Program-made: the position numbers and the translations under genes
Notes under the pieces: generated by a model
Database searches by the model: none
The model's input: only the letters and a program-made list of their open reading frames with translations
Told to the model about the DNA's origin: nothing
Shown here: positions 1 to 11,900 of the stretch, piece after piece
Position numbering within the stretch: position 1 is the first letter of the stretch
Layout of the letters: each line of letters starts with the position of its first letter
Source of the DNA: Labyrinthula sp. Ha
Lineage: Eukaryota; Sar; Bigyra; Labyrinthulida; Labyrinthulaceae
Length of the DNA stretch: 64,000 bases
Assembly (NCBI GenBank): GCA_015227615.1
Contig: JAALGZ010000045.1
Coordinates: 62,001 to 126,000 of the forward strand
Reading direction: 5' to 3'

Positions 1-2530
1 TGTTTTTATTTATGAGAGAGTTAGATTTAGAAAATAACTTTGAATTAGTATGAAAAATTGAATTTGAATTAGAAAGGGAAATTGAATTTGAGTTTTAAAG
101 AAAAATTGGTATAGGATTAAAAAGAGAAGTTGGATTTGAATTAGAAAGAGAAATTGAATTTGAATTAGAAATAGAAATTGAATTTGAATTAGAAAGATAA
201 AATGAATCTAAATTAGAAAGATAAATTAAATTTGAATTAGAAAGAGAAATTGAATTTGAATTAGAGATTGAAATTGAATTTGAATTAGAGATTGAAATTG
301 AATTTGACTTAGAAAGAGAAATTGAATTTGATTTTTAAAGAGGAATTGACTTAGAGTTAAAGTGAGAAATAGAAGTAATATTAGAGAGTGAAATAACTTT
401 AACATCTGCTAAAGAAATCATCTTTTGTAAAAAAATAGAAATATAATTGTAAGAAGTTTGACCGATAAAATGAACATCTGTGTTTGATTGGTGTATTAAA
501 CTAGGAACCTTCGTTGATCTTTTAACAAATATAGAGCATCTACAATCAGGATGTAAAAATATGCCTTGTTTCTGTTGCTAAAAACTGCTGACATGAAAAC
601 CGCCGATTATTGAATATGCAAAGCGAAAACACTTAGAATATAAAATGTCAAAGTTTTGAATCCATTCAGAAGTGGGGGAAATAAATAAAATAAATAAAAA
701 TTTTTGAATATTTATTTGAGAGTGTTGAGAAAATAAAGAACAGATATCTACATTCTAAATAAAAAGAACTTTGAAATTGTCCTTCGTTTGAATGAATGTT
801 GTTGGCCCAAGATGTTGATAATCTTCCTTGCCAGCTTCCTATTTTCTCTCTTTAGATCTATCTGCTTTTGTAAGGTCAAGAGTAATATCACAGTAACCTA
901 ATGTTTTCTTGCCAATTATATAATCAGAACAAGTAGTAACATCGACACAAGAGAATCTTTACAGACCTAAGTTGAATTCTGTTTCCCCTTGAGATAATCT
1001 GGCTCTGGCCGCAATTACTTTTTTGATAGGTAAAACCTTGCAGTCAAGAAGTTCAACTTGTTTTACGTATCTTGGTTTTTCTTCTTTAATTAAATAGTTT
1101 CTCATTAACTTGAGACTTGAAACATTGCGGATGCACCAGTGTCCTCACTCCCTTGAACATGTTCAAAATCATTCGAATGAATATTCTTCAAACTTAAACT
1201 AATATCTTGGCGCAATGAGCCAACTTTTCCTACTTTGATCTGAAAATCCTTATTATTTTTATTCCTCTTGTTCTTTGAAGGTTCTTGTTTATTTACTACA
1301 CGTTGTTTTTTTTTGTAAAAGATTTGAATCCAGCATGATTTTTCATGAATGTTTGTTTAATTATTGGAAGGTTAAGGTGTCTGGCACCTAGCATTAGCTC
1401 ATCCAACTCTAAATTGATAGATGTTGATGCCTTCTCCATTAAAACCTTTATGATCCTTTTACGGGGCTGGTTCATTTCACTTTCAGTAAGAAACCTCAAT
1501 ATTTTATTGACACTGTCGAAATAAAGATATATTTGTTCCTCAGGAGATAAAGATCGTGATGATCACTCCAGATCTTTGACTAGATTGGCTAAACGTCTGG
1601 TACAATTTATTATATCAAATTTAGAGGCGCGCTTTTTAAATAATTGTAAATAGAAAGAGAACTAGTAACATCAACGCCTCTGTATCTTACACTTGAAGTA
1701 ACACCTTCTGTCAAAAGAGCCTGAATACTTAAATTTGGAACATTTGTGGCCATTCTATCAAAATCGTGAAGAAAGTTGATATTTGATTTCTGTGTAAGCT
1801 CCTTTAGCTAAGGAGGCAGTTGAAATTGAACCAATGGAAAACCAGAAGGTCTCCCTCAGAAATAGTATGCTGCTTGTAGCTGTATCTGTAGCCTTTTTTT
1901 ATTCGCATTCTTATCAACATAGTAGCTGCCAGTCTCACTCCATGGACTAATGATCGATAAGACATGGCGCTTTCCACATCTTTTTTAGCTTTATCTTCTT
2001 CTTTAGGGTATTCTCGATGTTCAAGAGCTTCATCTTCAACAGCATTTTTGTAGGATTCCGGAAGGTTAGATAATTTTTCCGCGTGTTGAGCTTCCTGTTC
2101 TTTGACGTATGCTTCCCTCTTTTCTAGTTCTTCTTGTCTCCTTCTAAGAATATCTTGAAGTTGATCATTTGCTTCTTTTTGTTCCATGCTACTGCTATGA
2201 AAATCTTTGTTTGCTGTTTCACGTTCAGCAAGCTGCTTGGAAATCCGTTCTAGACGAATAAATTCCCTTTGCTGCATCAAAACCTCAGTGAGAGCTCCAG
2301 ATTGAACAAGGTCTTCTGTTCCAGTGGCATGAGTCGTTATTCTTTTAGGGACATCTTGACCTTCGTCCGTAGATGACGGAGGCTAGGGAATTTTGGCTAG
2401 AGATGAGTTATTCGAATCGTTTTGTTCATTTGTGGGAGATGCCTCGGAAACTGGATTTGGAATATTTTCGGAGATCCCTTGATCTGTCATTTCTTCGACA
2501 TTATTCAAATAATGTCTTTCTTCCTAGGTT
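1..2530 (-). mobile_element. Old LTR-retroelement relic: gag and protease part
   Basis: The minus strand carries a decayed gag-like region from about 2490 (a plausible ATG) down to about 1300. It has an acidic, Ser/Asn-rich start, a strongly charged Glu/Lys coiled-coil-like stretch (about 2280-1990), and then a capsid-like segment that opens with a FLHDFDR motif. The intact element at 22.1 kb has a similar FLHSFH motif at that point. Further down, at about 1129-1146, lies a DTGAS aspartic-protease active site, followed by a segment that ends in a YIIGKKTLG-like strand typical of retroviral-type proteases. Below 800 the frame is mostly open into the 24-bp repeat and leaves the window, so reverse transcriptase is not seen. 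It is broken in many places and old. The family is Ty3-like by gag and protease style only, because no LTR was recognised. Confidence 0.6.
40..330 (-). repeat. 24-bp minisatellite with coding-like periodicity
   Basis: About a dozen imperfect 24-bp units. On the plus strand the core reads like GAATTAGAAAGAGAAATTGA. On the minus strand one frame stays mostly open and gives a Ser/Asn/Ile octapeptide repeat of the type SNSNSISL. The same frame runs into the retroelement relic next to it, so the array may be an expanded low-complexity segment of that element. A plain minisatellite is the alternative. Confidence 0.7.
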
Positions 2531-3290
2531 AAAGTTTTGATTATGCGTGACTTGAATCATTAACGACTAGGTTTTTTGTATCTCAAAGCCGATAAATGAT
2601 TATATGTATTTCAAACTATATTACAGAATATAGCAAATGACTATAATTGTCATACGATTCGGAAGTACACAGGTCACTACTGTATAGCATGGACAGAAGA
2701 AGAGTCATCAGAAATTTGTTTAATGCCTTTCAAAGCATCATCCATCGTAAAATAATTTGAAAGAAGTAAAAGATCTGGTAACTTTGTTTTGCAATGGTTT
2801 CCTCAGTTTCTTCTTAAGCCTAGGTCGCTTCATGATAATTACCACCTATAGAAGAGGGAGTATTTAGGAAGGGGGTAGAGTTTCTCTTAACTCGACAACA
2901 GATAAATAACCAAGTTATTTTTCTTACGTTATTATGTTATTTTCAAATAATTTTTAGCTTTTTTGTTTTCCCTCTGGTTATTCTAGGCCATTTGCTCTGT
3001 ATTTTTATTGAAAGGTTTTCTAATTTAAGAGAGCTGAGGTATTTTTGTTCTCTTATTTACTAAAGTTTCCAATATACCAGCCTAAATAGCCAGAATTTTT
3101 ATTCACTAGATGATATTAAGAAGCAATGGAAAGTAGATTCATTAAGGTAAATTCTTCCTTCGCTCTCATCATTTAGTTTGTTACGGTGTAATGTTTCAGA
3201 TGACAATTCTTTTGTTCTCTTTCTAAAGGGGTAAAAGCTGATAAACATAATGTAAATGTGTATATATTGTTATATTAGGATCAACGAAAA
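2531..3290. other. AT-rich spacer with possible upstream ROCO exons
   Basis: No long open frame is present. Sequence near 3100-3150 ends in an AAG|GTAAAT-like splice donor, and 3290-3400 can be read as short Leu-rich stretches. Upstream exons of the ROCO gene may therefore lie here, but I cannot define them. Confidence 0.3.
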
Positions 3291-3295
3291 TACTT

Positions 3296-5342
3296 TTACC
3301 TCGAATGGTGCACTTCATGTGCTAGATGAAATATCTAGAATGACAACACTGTCTTCTATTACGTACTTATTATTCTTGACATTAGTTTCAGTATTGAGCA
3401 ACAGGGATTAGTTGTGGAGAGTGAGAGACTTGCTCGTTTAACAAAGTTATGCTTACGCGATCTACCTTCTTTGGTGCAATATATGTTCATCTTTGTTGTG
3501 TTTAAACCTTTAGTTTGCGCGTCGACATGGTGACTTTTGAGGAAAAAAAAATTTACCGAAATTCAGGCTCTAGTTGATACCCATCCTTCACTTATTTTAT
3601 GTGAGGTTTGCACGAAAAATGTTCTTAATGAAAGTATTCTAAAGAAAAAGTTGCATGGTTATGTGAAAATAATGTTACATTGCCTATATGGTGAGTACCA
3701 AACACTTAATGAATGTCAAGTTTTGTTCTTGGGTGATGTAAGAGTAGGAAAGACCTCTACTATTAGAAATTTGTTCAAGAAACGGTTTAGGATTAACAAC
3801 GATTCAACTTTGGTTCTTAATGATATAGATATATTTTCAGTTAATCCAAATAACTATGAATGGGCTTCACTCTCAAAATATGAGTTGAGTGTTCAGAGGG
3901 TTAAAAATGTTCTTCCGAAAACATTTAATGGTGAACTAGATCTTACAAAAGAGTTTAGTACAAAATATAAACTTGGTTTTGAAGAAGAACTCCTCTATAG
4001 AACCATTAGCGATGATAAATTTGTTGAAGGGATGAAAACAAATACTTACGGATTTTCTACTGCAGATGTTTACTTTCGTGTCTCCGATTTTGGAGGGCAA
4101 CAGATTTTTTCATCTGTACATGCAATTTTTTTGAATTCAAACGCACTATATTTTGTTGTTTTCAATATGGTGAAAACTTTAAAAGGAGATTTACAAAGGT
4201 TAAAGTTCTGGTGTGAGAGTATTTTACAAAATGCTCCAAAGGCAAAGGTTATTCTTGTTGGAACGTTTCTACAAAAATACAAGCGAAAGTATATTGAGGA
4301 TCAAAATCTCCATAATATATATATAATAAAATTGTACAGTGTACGAGTTCTCTTTCTGCAAAACTATATCTCTTGAAGTCGAAATCGTGTATCTTTTTTC
4401 CTATTGATAATTCCCAACATAATTCACGTGAGGTTAAAATCATTAAAAGACTTTTTCGAAGGATTGTTTCTGGTTCTGCAGGTTTAGTACAACAGGGTTT
4501 TCTTAATTTTGCTGTGTTAACATCTTGGGTACTCTTCCTTGATAGTTGCAGAGAAGAGGCTAATTTAATGAGTGTTAAACGATTTGGCACTACAGCTTCT
4601 TTTTGCGGATTCGATCTTGAGGAAATTGATGGCATGTTGGAAGTCTACTCAAAAGCTGGGTTAATTTGTTATCTCTCTAACTTGGATCTTGATGACTATC
4701 AAAACTTCATATTTTTTGCTCCTTCTTATCTTGCTCAGGCGTTAGGTATGTTCATCCGGGATCCAAGTTTTCATGAACTTGCTTTTCGAATGCGTAGCAA
4801 TAACTTTCATCTATACAGAAGATATGTTGATAGTGGAAAGATTAGTAGAGAGCTTTTTGATATTCTACTAAGAGAATATACTGAAGCGGAAAGAAATTAC
4901 GTTCTGCAACTTGCAATAAGAAGTCTTGTTTTAATCCCTGTAGAAATTGAAAAGGATATGTTCATTGTTCCAGAGCTAATTCCTGTTTTGATGGGAACAA
5001 AGATACAACCATCAAAGGTTACTGATATTGAATTGGTTTTTCAGACTCCTGTAAGTGCAGCACTATTTGTCAAATTTACTACACTTTTTCAAAAGGAAGA
5101 AGGTCTCACCGATCATCTGCTTTACATGGGATTTGCAAGATTTATATTTGGTACCGAAGTTGTTGTAGATCTTATTTTAAGAGAAGAAAAGGTTATTGGG
5201 CTTACAATAGTGCAAGGAGAAAATAGGGCTTGGCTTATTCAAGTTATTGATCGAATTAAGGCTGAAATACCGTTATCAAGCTCTGATTTTGATGTGATTA
5301 CAGTCTACAGAACTGAAGTCTAATCATGAAGTTGTTGTAAAG
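3296..5342 (+). pseudogene. ROCO-family protein (Roc GTPase plus COR), interrupted host gene
   Basis: ROCO proteins couple a Ras-like Roc GTPase to a COR dimerisation domain and act in signalling. A P-loop GDVRVGKT lies at 3732-3755 and a G3 motif DFGGQQ at 4086-4103. An ILVGT strand (about 4250) replaces the usual G4 region. A COR-like region follows to about 5310, with the VPELIPVL motif near 4970-4990. Leu-rich sequence upstream (3414-3480, LTKLCLRDLPSLV) suggests the end of LRRs. The reading frame is interrupted by an in-frame TGA at 3531-3533 beside a nine-A run (3543-3551), a frame change in a TA repeat (about 4313-4327), and another between 5298 and 5324. After 5342 an LTR begins, so the C-terminus looks cut off by that insertion. 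The changes in simple repeats could be assembly errors. The alternative is a true pseudogene. No kinase domain is visible. Confidence 0.75.
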
Positions 5343-5532
5343 TGTCTTCACCTTATGGCAGGAGCTGAATGTTTAGATTCACGTTATTGTTTAACTAGCA
5401 AATATGATATGCGAAACGAACTTATTAGCCCTGTGTTACATCATGGGCAATGCTATGATACAAGTAAGCCATCATCAAGTGCCCAGACATCTTGGAACAC
5501 TTGGAGAAGTGAATCTCGGAATAACAGAGACA
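5343..5532 (-). repeat. LTR of the relic at 5.5-7.4 kb
   Basis: A 190-bp segment bounded by TGTCT on one side and AGACA on the other. It directly follows a purine tract (AAGGTGGGGGGA on the minus strand, about 5533-5545), the normal place for a 3' LTR. A partner LTR was not found, so the boundaries rest on the terminal motif and the polypurine tract only. Confidence 0.5.
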
Positions 5533-7440
5533 TCCCCCCACCTTAAGAGGTCTCTTGTGTAGATTGGGTGTAAACTACGTGGCAATTAGAATTCAGTTCT
5601 AGTCCAGTAGTGGTCCAAATAGCACAAATGTTATTCGTAAGGCCAGTGAACTCTATGTTACATCTTGAAGGAAATCTTCTGTCCCAAAGTAAATAAAATT
5701 CTTCATGCTTAACCGAAGGGAAGGTAGATTTTGTTTTAAATAGTAGTTTTAAAATCATTAGAAAAATCTTCCTTGAATACGCCCTGATAATTGACCTGAG
5801 GATGTTACTTACGAATAAACACTAAGCACTTTTCTGGACTGTATTGAAACACATGACCCATACTAAGATGACGTTTATCGTTGCCAGTAATTATAATCCA
5901 TGTAATTTCGTCGATTAGGTAGATGTTATGAGACTTAGCCCATCGTAGAGTTGATAAATAAGAAGTAATCGTAACCCAGATAAACAAATAGTTACCATAG
6001 AGACAATGCCTTAAAACCAACTGAATTTTAGAAATTTGATTGAGTGATACCAAAGGATAATCTAGCTTAACAATTTAAGGTGGGTTAGAAGATCCAGCTG
6101 GTCAAGGTGGATCCATGACCACTAGGTCAAAAATGTAATTCTTAGTACCGTTCTTCGAATAAGGAATATCACATACACTAGATACAATGTGTTTTGAACA
6201 AAGTGGCTCCAAAAATATAGTTTGAGGTGTTCCAACTAGCAAATATTGATTTCCACCTTCATACTCCAGAATGAGCTTGTCCCCATTCAATAGGTCCATG
6301 AACTTGATCTGAATTAAATGTTCGGATAAAAATATAGATTATGAAAAGTTTTCTTCAGTTATAGTTAAATAAATGTTCTCTAGATTAAGTAAATCTAAGT
6401 TAGAATTCTTCGTTTCTTGAAGTGTATTAAAAATATGATAAATAATCCCAGTATTTTGTCTTGTTAAGACAAAGCTAATAAAGTTTATCTTGAAAGGTAA
6501 GATTCTGCTTGAAATAATCTGTAATATCTTCCCTATAGTATTGAACTTTGTTGAGAATATCTGTATTTGATAATTGATGTTTTGATAAAACGTCTTAAAA
6601 ATATTCATTGTGCAGCTTTGCTTGAATTAGATCCATATGTTTAATATTTGATAACCTTCAAAAAAGCTTGTTTTATTTAAGCTAAGTTTTGCTGTGGAAT
6701 AAGCTTGAGACTTAAATTGTTTGAGTATTTTAGTTTTTTCCTACAACATATCGTACTTTCCAAGGAACTTTTTATGAAATGATGTGATTCCTAAAACATC
6801 TTCCAGAAATCTTTGGGTAATTTAGACTTCGAAACATAAGCCATGGAAAATCTTAATTAATTGAATATTTAGCATATGCCGAGTTTATTACTTGCCCTGA
6901 AAGGAAAGATACGGTACAGATAAATAGCCATCATATTTGCCCCATCTGTGTCTTAATATAACTTTTGGTAAAATAGATTTTTCCTCGTACCATCCGATTG
7001 TGTTGCTATTGTTCGGTAAATTATAGTTAGTCATCTTTAAAAAGCGTATTACTTTTTTCTTCCTAGGTTTCCCCCCTTTTTTTGGCGCATTTTTTTTATT
7101 CATTTTCTTTAAAAGTTGAAGTAGATGATCATTAACATTTTCATCTTGAACTTTGTTAGATATATGGTTTCTTACTAAAAGTTTTAAATCTTAATAAAGT
7201 GCAATAAGATCTTGGTAATTATTGTTCGCAGCATTAAGTTTGATCCATTTAACTTCGAGCTTGTACCTTAGACATCTTTCTCCCGTAACTCTTAGAGAGA
7301 CTACCCTGTCAACCTGGAGTGGGCGAAGTTATGGACAATTAGTCTTTTCAATTGCTTCTTGTTCGGTGGTTGCGAGCTCAAATAGAACCTTATGCGTGCA
7401 ATCACAACTTCTTTATTGTTTAATGGAATTATATTAGTAA
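5533..7440 (-). mobile_element. 3' relic of a chromovirus-like LTR element with Myb and MT-A70 domains
   Basis: Read on the minus strand from about 7280 the order is: a chromodomain C-terminal half (YKLEVKWIKL, matching ILVKWLGF and LKVKWKGL of the two better elements), a Lys-rich linker, a Myb/SANT-like segment (GWYEEKSILP to SFQGK, about 7000-6890), a spacer, and an MT-A70 domain (FDLVVMDPP motif near 6110; YLFIWVT near 5980; SPEKCLVF near 5830; EEFYLLWD and WTTTGLEL near 5690-5590). It then ends at a polypurine tract and LTR. The order is the same as in the 22.1 and 46.6 kb elements, but the sequence is far diverged, so this is an old copy of a related family. It is broken in many places. 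Integrase and everything upstream are not recognisable. Confidence 0.75.
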
Positions 7441-8853
7441 CGTTAAGTAAATAATATAAGGAATATTATATATTCTAGATAAGAGAGTACCTCATCTTCT
7501 TGAAAGTACTGTATATAGCGGCCAAGGAATACAAATATTTATTCTAGGCTGTAGGATATATCATTAATGATTTAAAAATAATTAATTAAATAACTTAAAT
7601 CAGTATTAATATAGTAACATATCCGATGAGCACAATTGATTTCAATCAAAGAGAGAGAGAGTTTTAGTATTTTATTCAATACTTAGAAATCGGTAAAATC
7701 TGTTTCTTAGAAACATCTATTAAATTTTATATAATAAATATCTTATTCTTAGCTTTACTTTTATTGATACTAAGACTTATATACACTACTTTTCCTTTTG
7801 TCTTACCCTGTTGATATTTAGCTATAGTTTTAGACATTAAACTTAGTGGTGTGTCACCGTATGAATACTTGTCGGTTAACACTTAAGCGAACACACGTAG
7901 AAAAGATACACAGAGCAATCGATTGTAACTTAAGACAATTAAGAGCATATTAAGACTACTGACTCATACACTTTTAAGCTTACTGGTTGAAATTGTTCAT
8001 AGATATATATTTCTATTTTGAAAACATAATTTACTAAGAAAGTAACTATGCTCAAAGCCTTTGATGTTGCAAAAGCAGATGTACTCTTGTTTTCATAAAC
8101 TGCAAATCCTAAAAAAATTTATTGATTTTGCATTTGTGATGTTGAGTGTGCCGATGAGCAGAAGAATTAAAATAACATGTGATAGAGAAATAAATTGTAA
8201 ATCCGGCGGGGTACCTGAAACCTTTTCTTGAACTCATGGGGTTTGTGTGAGCAATTTTTAATACGATGCTTGATGTGTGCATCTAGAAGTTACAGTGTAA
8301 TTCAAAATTTGTTTTAAATATGGTCTCTATTAACATAGGAGATACACGATACGTTAAAATTTTGCTCATCTACAGACTTATTACAGCTTCATATAATAAT
8401 CTTCATAAATCCTAAGCATAGAGGTTTCATCTACCATCTTCCATCACCGGTTTCTATAGCTGAATACATTTCTAAGCATTATTTGAACTACTGGAATATA
8501 TCCGGATACTCCAGCTAAACAATGTAATAAACTTTGTACTCTGATACCTCAATTTCTCCAAAAAGTTTTCAAGATGGTAAAAATTAGCTTAAAATAGCTG
8601 TGCTTTATTTTTTTGTATAAAATGCCTTGCTCTTTGATTTTTTCTCGACTTGAATTGGTTACTCATTGTTAGCTTTAAGAATTGTCTAGAAAGGAAAGTA
8701 TCTGATTTCACATGGAACTCCATGATGAAAAAGTTCTTCCGATTAAACTTTCAAAATCAATTGCTATCTTAATTAAGTTAATTAAAATTTGATATTAGAT
8801 TAAATTGCGCTGCAATGTCTAGGTATCAAGAATTCAAAAATGAGATATAAAGG
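7441..8853. other. Gene-free AT-rich spacer
   Basis: No convincing coding sequence on either strand. A short AG run lies at about 7650-7663. It may include unrecognisable upstream parts of the adjacent relic. Confidence 0.4.
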
Positions 8854-8983
8854 TGTTGAACAATAGTTTATACTTCTATTCCTTTTTTAATACTTATATT
8901 CCGGGTGAAACCAGAATAAACTAAATACGCAATAATATCTTTAACACCTCCTTTTATTCTATTTTCTCTTACTTTAATACTCA
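8854..8983 (-). repeat. 3' LTR of the copia relic (approximate)
   Basis: It begins TGTTGAAC and shares TTCTAT(T)CCTTTTTTAA and ACCAGAATAAA blocks with 13532-13654. The inner edge is uncertain by about 10-20 bases. Confidence 0.6.
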
Positions 8984-11900
8984 ATTTTTTAGTTTGTGAA
9001 ACTCATCTTTACTTGATGCTCTTGTGAGCATACTACTCCAGTTATTTTAACTTCTTACATACTTCAGCTTTACCTTCAACCTGTCAACTATCAGTCAAAC
9101 AAACTTATAATGGGTATCTAGATGTTTAGTTTGTCCATTTATTTCTTTATTCTTCACGATACGAATAGCACTCTGGGAGTCCATAAATACATCCATTATA
9201 TATTCCATGTTCATTTCTTCTAGGATGAGTAGTACAAACTTCAACTTCTTTAAGTCTAATGAAAGTCCAACATATTCCTGTTTAGTTGAGCTCATCGTGA
9301 TGATAGCTTGTTTCTTGCTTTTGTGTGCTACTAATGTGTTATTCAAAAATATGAGAAATCCGGTTACACTCTTTTTATCTTCATCTGGAGCATATGATGT
9401 AGCCATCAGTTTTTTAACATCGTTTTCCTCCTTCATGGGAAATGTTTTTAGCTTTGGTTTTCTAGTTTTATATAAATGATTCATTACCCTCTTGGCACGG
9501 TTCAGTAGTCTTTCTGTTGGTTCCATTCGGAACCTGGACAGATAGTACAAACTGTACGAAACATCAGGTCGGGAGAAACCAGCAAAGTAGTTAATACTTC
9601 CTACTTATGATTGATACAGTTTTAGATCCGTAAGTTTTCTTTCACCGATTGATTTCAGTTCATTGAAAGATAGTGGAGTCAGTCTTTCTTACATGTTCTC
9701 CAGTTTGATCTTTAGTGTGATTTTTTCAATTCTTTCTTCTTGATTGATGGTTAATCCATCATCTTGAAACTTCTCAAACTTCAGTCCCATAAATGTCTCA
9801 ACTTTTTCCATTGTTTTAAGTTTGAAGCTTTGATTTATTTTTTCCTCAAATTTTTTTATTTCTTCATTTTGTCCTGAGAATAATAAGTTATCTACATAAA
9901 GAAAAACTGTCATAACTATGTTCCTTCCCTTCTTCTTTATAAAAACACGGCTCTCGGAGTGTGATTTTTTCATTCCAAGTTGTTCAAACACTTTGGTAGC
10001 TGTGTTGTACCATATTCTGTGGTTTTCTTGAAGTCCTTAAATATCTGTAGTTGTCATCCAAACTTTCTTTTTTTCCATGTCTTTCTTTGTGATCCATTGA
10101 TAACCCCAGAAACACTCTTTTTGGTAGTTGAACGTATATAAATACAGAAGTAACACCAGTTTATGGATTCCTGTTTGGAATGTTTGAGCGAGCATCGAGA
10201 ATATTTTTGTTGTTATTATAGATGCGACTGGGGAGTAAACCACCGCGTTTTTTCGGTAGAATAATTTTACTGTAATCCCCTTGAGCAACAATTTTGACTT
10301 TAGTTATATATTCACTTTGCATATTTGTTATCGTTACGAACAGTTCTCCTATAGGTGTAAGAACTTTACCAGCTGGGCATGAGACAACTTCAAAGTTTTC
10401 TACAGACTTTAGTACAGAGATTTCATTATTGTACGCATTTAACTACTGTATTTTGTCAGACTGGTTCTGTATTTGTCCATATTTTTTCTAGGTTGTTGTT
10501 TCTTTGGACATCGTAACTGAATATAAATCTGGTTTTCGTGTTCTGCGTTCTGTTAAAATATCTTTCTTGATTATATTATTATATACTACTAGATGGAACA
10601 GGGTCTGTTCTTCTTGCTTTTCGATTTGAAGTTTGCTTTTTGTGTCCTATCCTTCCATGCTTCTGTATCATCATTCTCTTCTAACTTACTTGCCTTTTCT
10701 GTTTCTGTATTATTTTCCGAGGACATGATGTTTTTGATCGATTACTTTCCTACTTTTTCATTCAAACATTGAAAAACTTTATGAAAAGATCCAAAATTTT
10801 GAAACAAGATACCTTCCTCATCTCACGTTTCATATCTTATCTTACTTACTCTTCTGTTGGATATAATATAAGCTAATATCATTTTTGACTTCGTGTCGTA
10901 GCCGAGGATGATGGCTTTTTCATTTGCTTGGAACTTGGATTTTCTAACCGATTTGACAAAATCTTTGAATTCAAATACAACGATCTTCTAAAGTTGTGTC
11001 TTGTTTCCATTTATGAGCTCGTAAGCTGACCTTGGTTTGAGTCTTATGGTATAGTTTAGTATGAGAGTGGAATATAATGCTGCAAATGTCCAATACTTCA
11101 TGCTTAAATTTTCCTGTTGAAGCAACACTTTCATGCTGTGGAACACTTTGTGATTATACATTTCAACTTTGACATTTCACATGGCATATAGTTTGACGAT
11201 ATTTCTAGGCGTATTCCTTTGTACTCTGCAAGTTTGTGTATCTTCATAAGCTCACTGCCGTTGTCTGAAAAAAGACACTTAACGTTTTTATTGTATCTTT
11301 TTTCAATTTTTCGGATCACGTTCTCAAGCTGTTTTGATATGTTTTCTTTGGTTCCCGTAGTTATCATTATAATATAGATTGTGAACGAATCTATTACTAC
11401 AACAACGTATTTAAAACCACATAAACTGGCAGGAAACGGTCTCACGGTATCATAGTATAACTTTTCAAACTTCCTTTGGGATACAAAGAGGGTTTCGTTT
11501 TCAGTTGAAATACATTATCCTTTCTTTTTCTTCGCCAACTTTCCTGTGCTGCACCAGATAAAAAACTATATTTATTAGTTTGTAGATTATTCCTTCTTAG
11601 CATTTCATTATTTAAGTGTACAAACCTATAATGTTGCAGGTTATTCTTGAATTCAGTTTCATTCTCTGTGGCTGCAGCTTTTCTCACAAGTATCTCAACT
11701 CCCTGTTTCGGGGTGTATTTTGGTGTTTAATTGAGAATGAAGTGATCTTGGTTTTGTTCAAGTTTTGCAATAACTCTTTCATTTTGGTTAATAACAGATT
11801 CTTTCTGAGACTTATGAATAACAAAATCTTATTCAATTAGTTAAGATTCAGAGATAATTGCCTCTTTCTGGGAGGGAACTGCGATCATATCTGGAATTTG

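Noticed and set aside
5355-5546. A small plus-strand open frame that could be read as the ROCO C-terminus.
   Set aside because: It lies almost entirely inside the LTR and polypurine tract of the minus-strand relic and shows no conserved motif.
6102-6299. A host METTL-type gene on the minus strand.
   Set aside because: The chromodomain and Myb segments upstream and the polypurine tract and LTR downstream fit a retroelement relic better.
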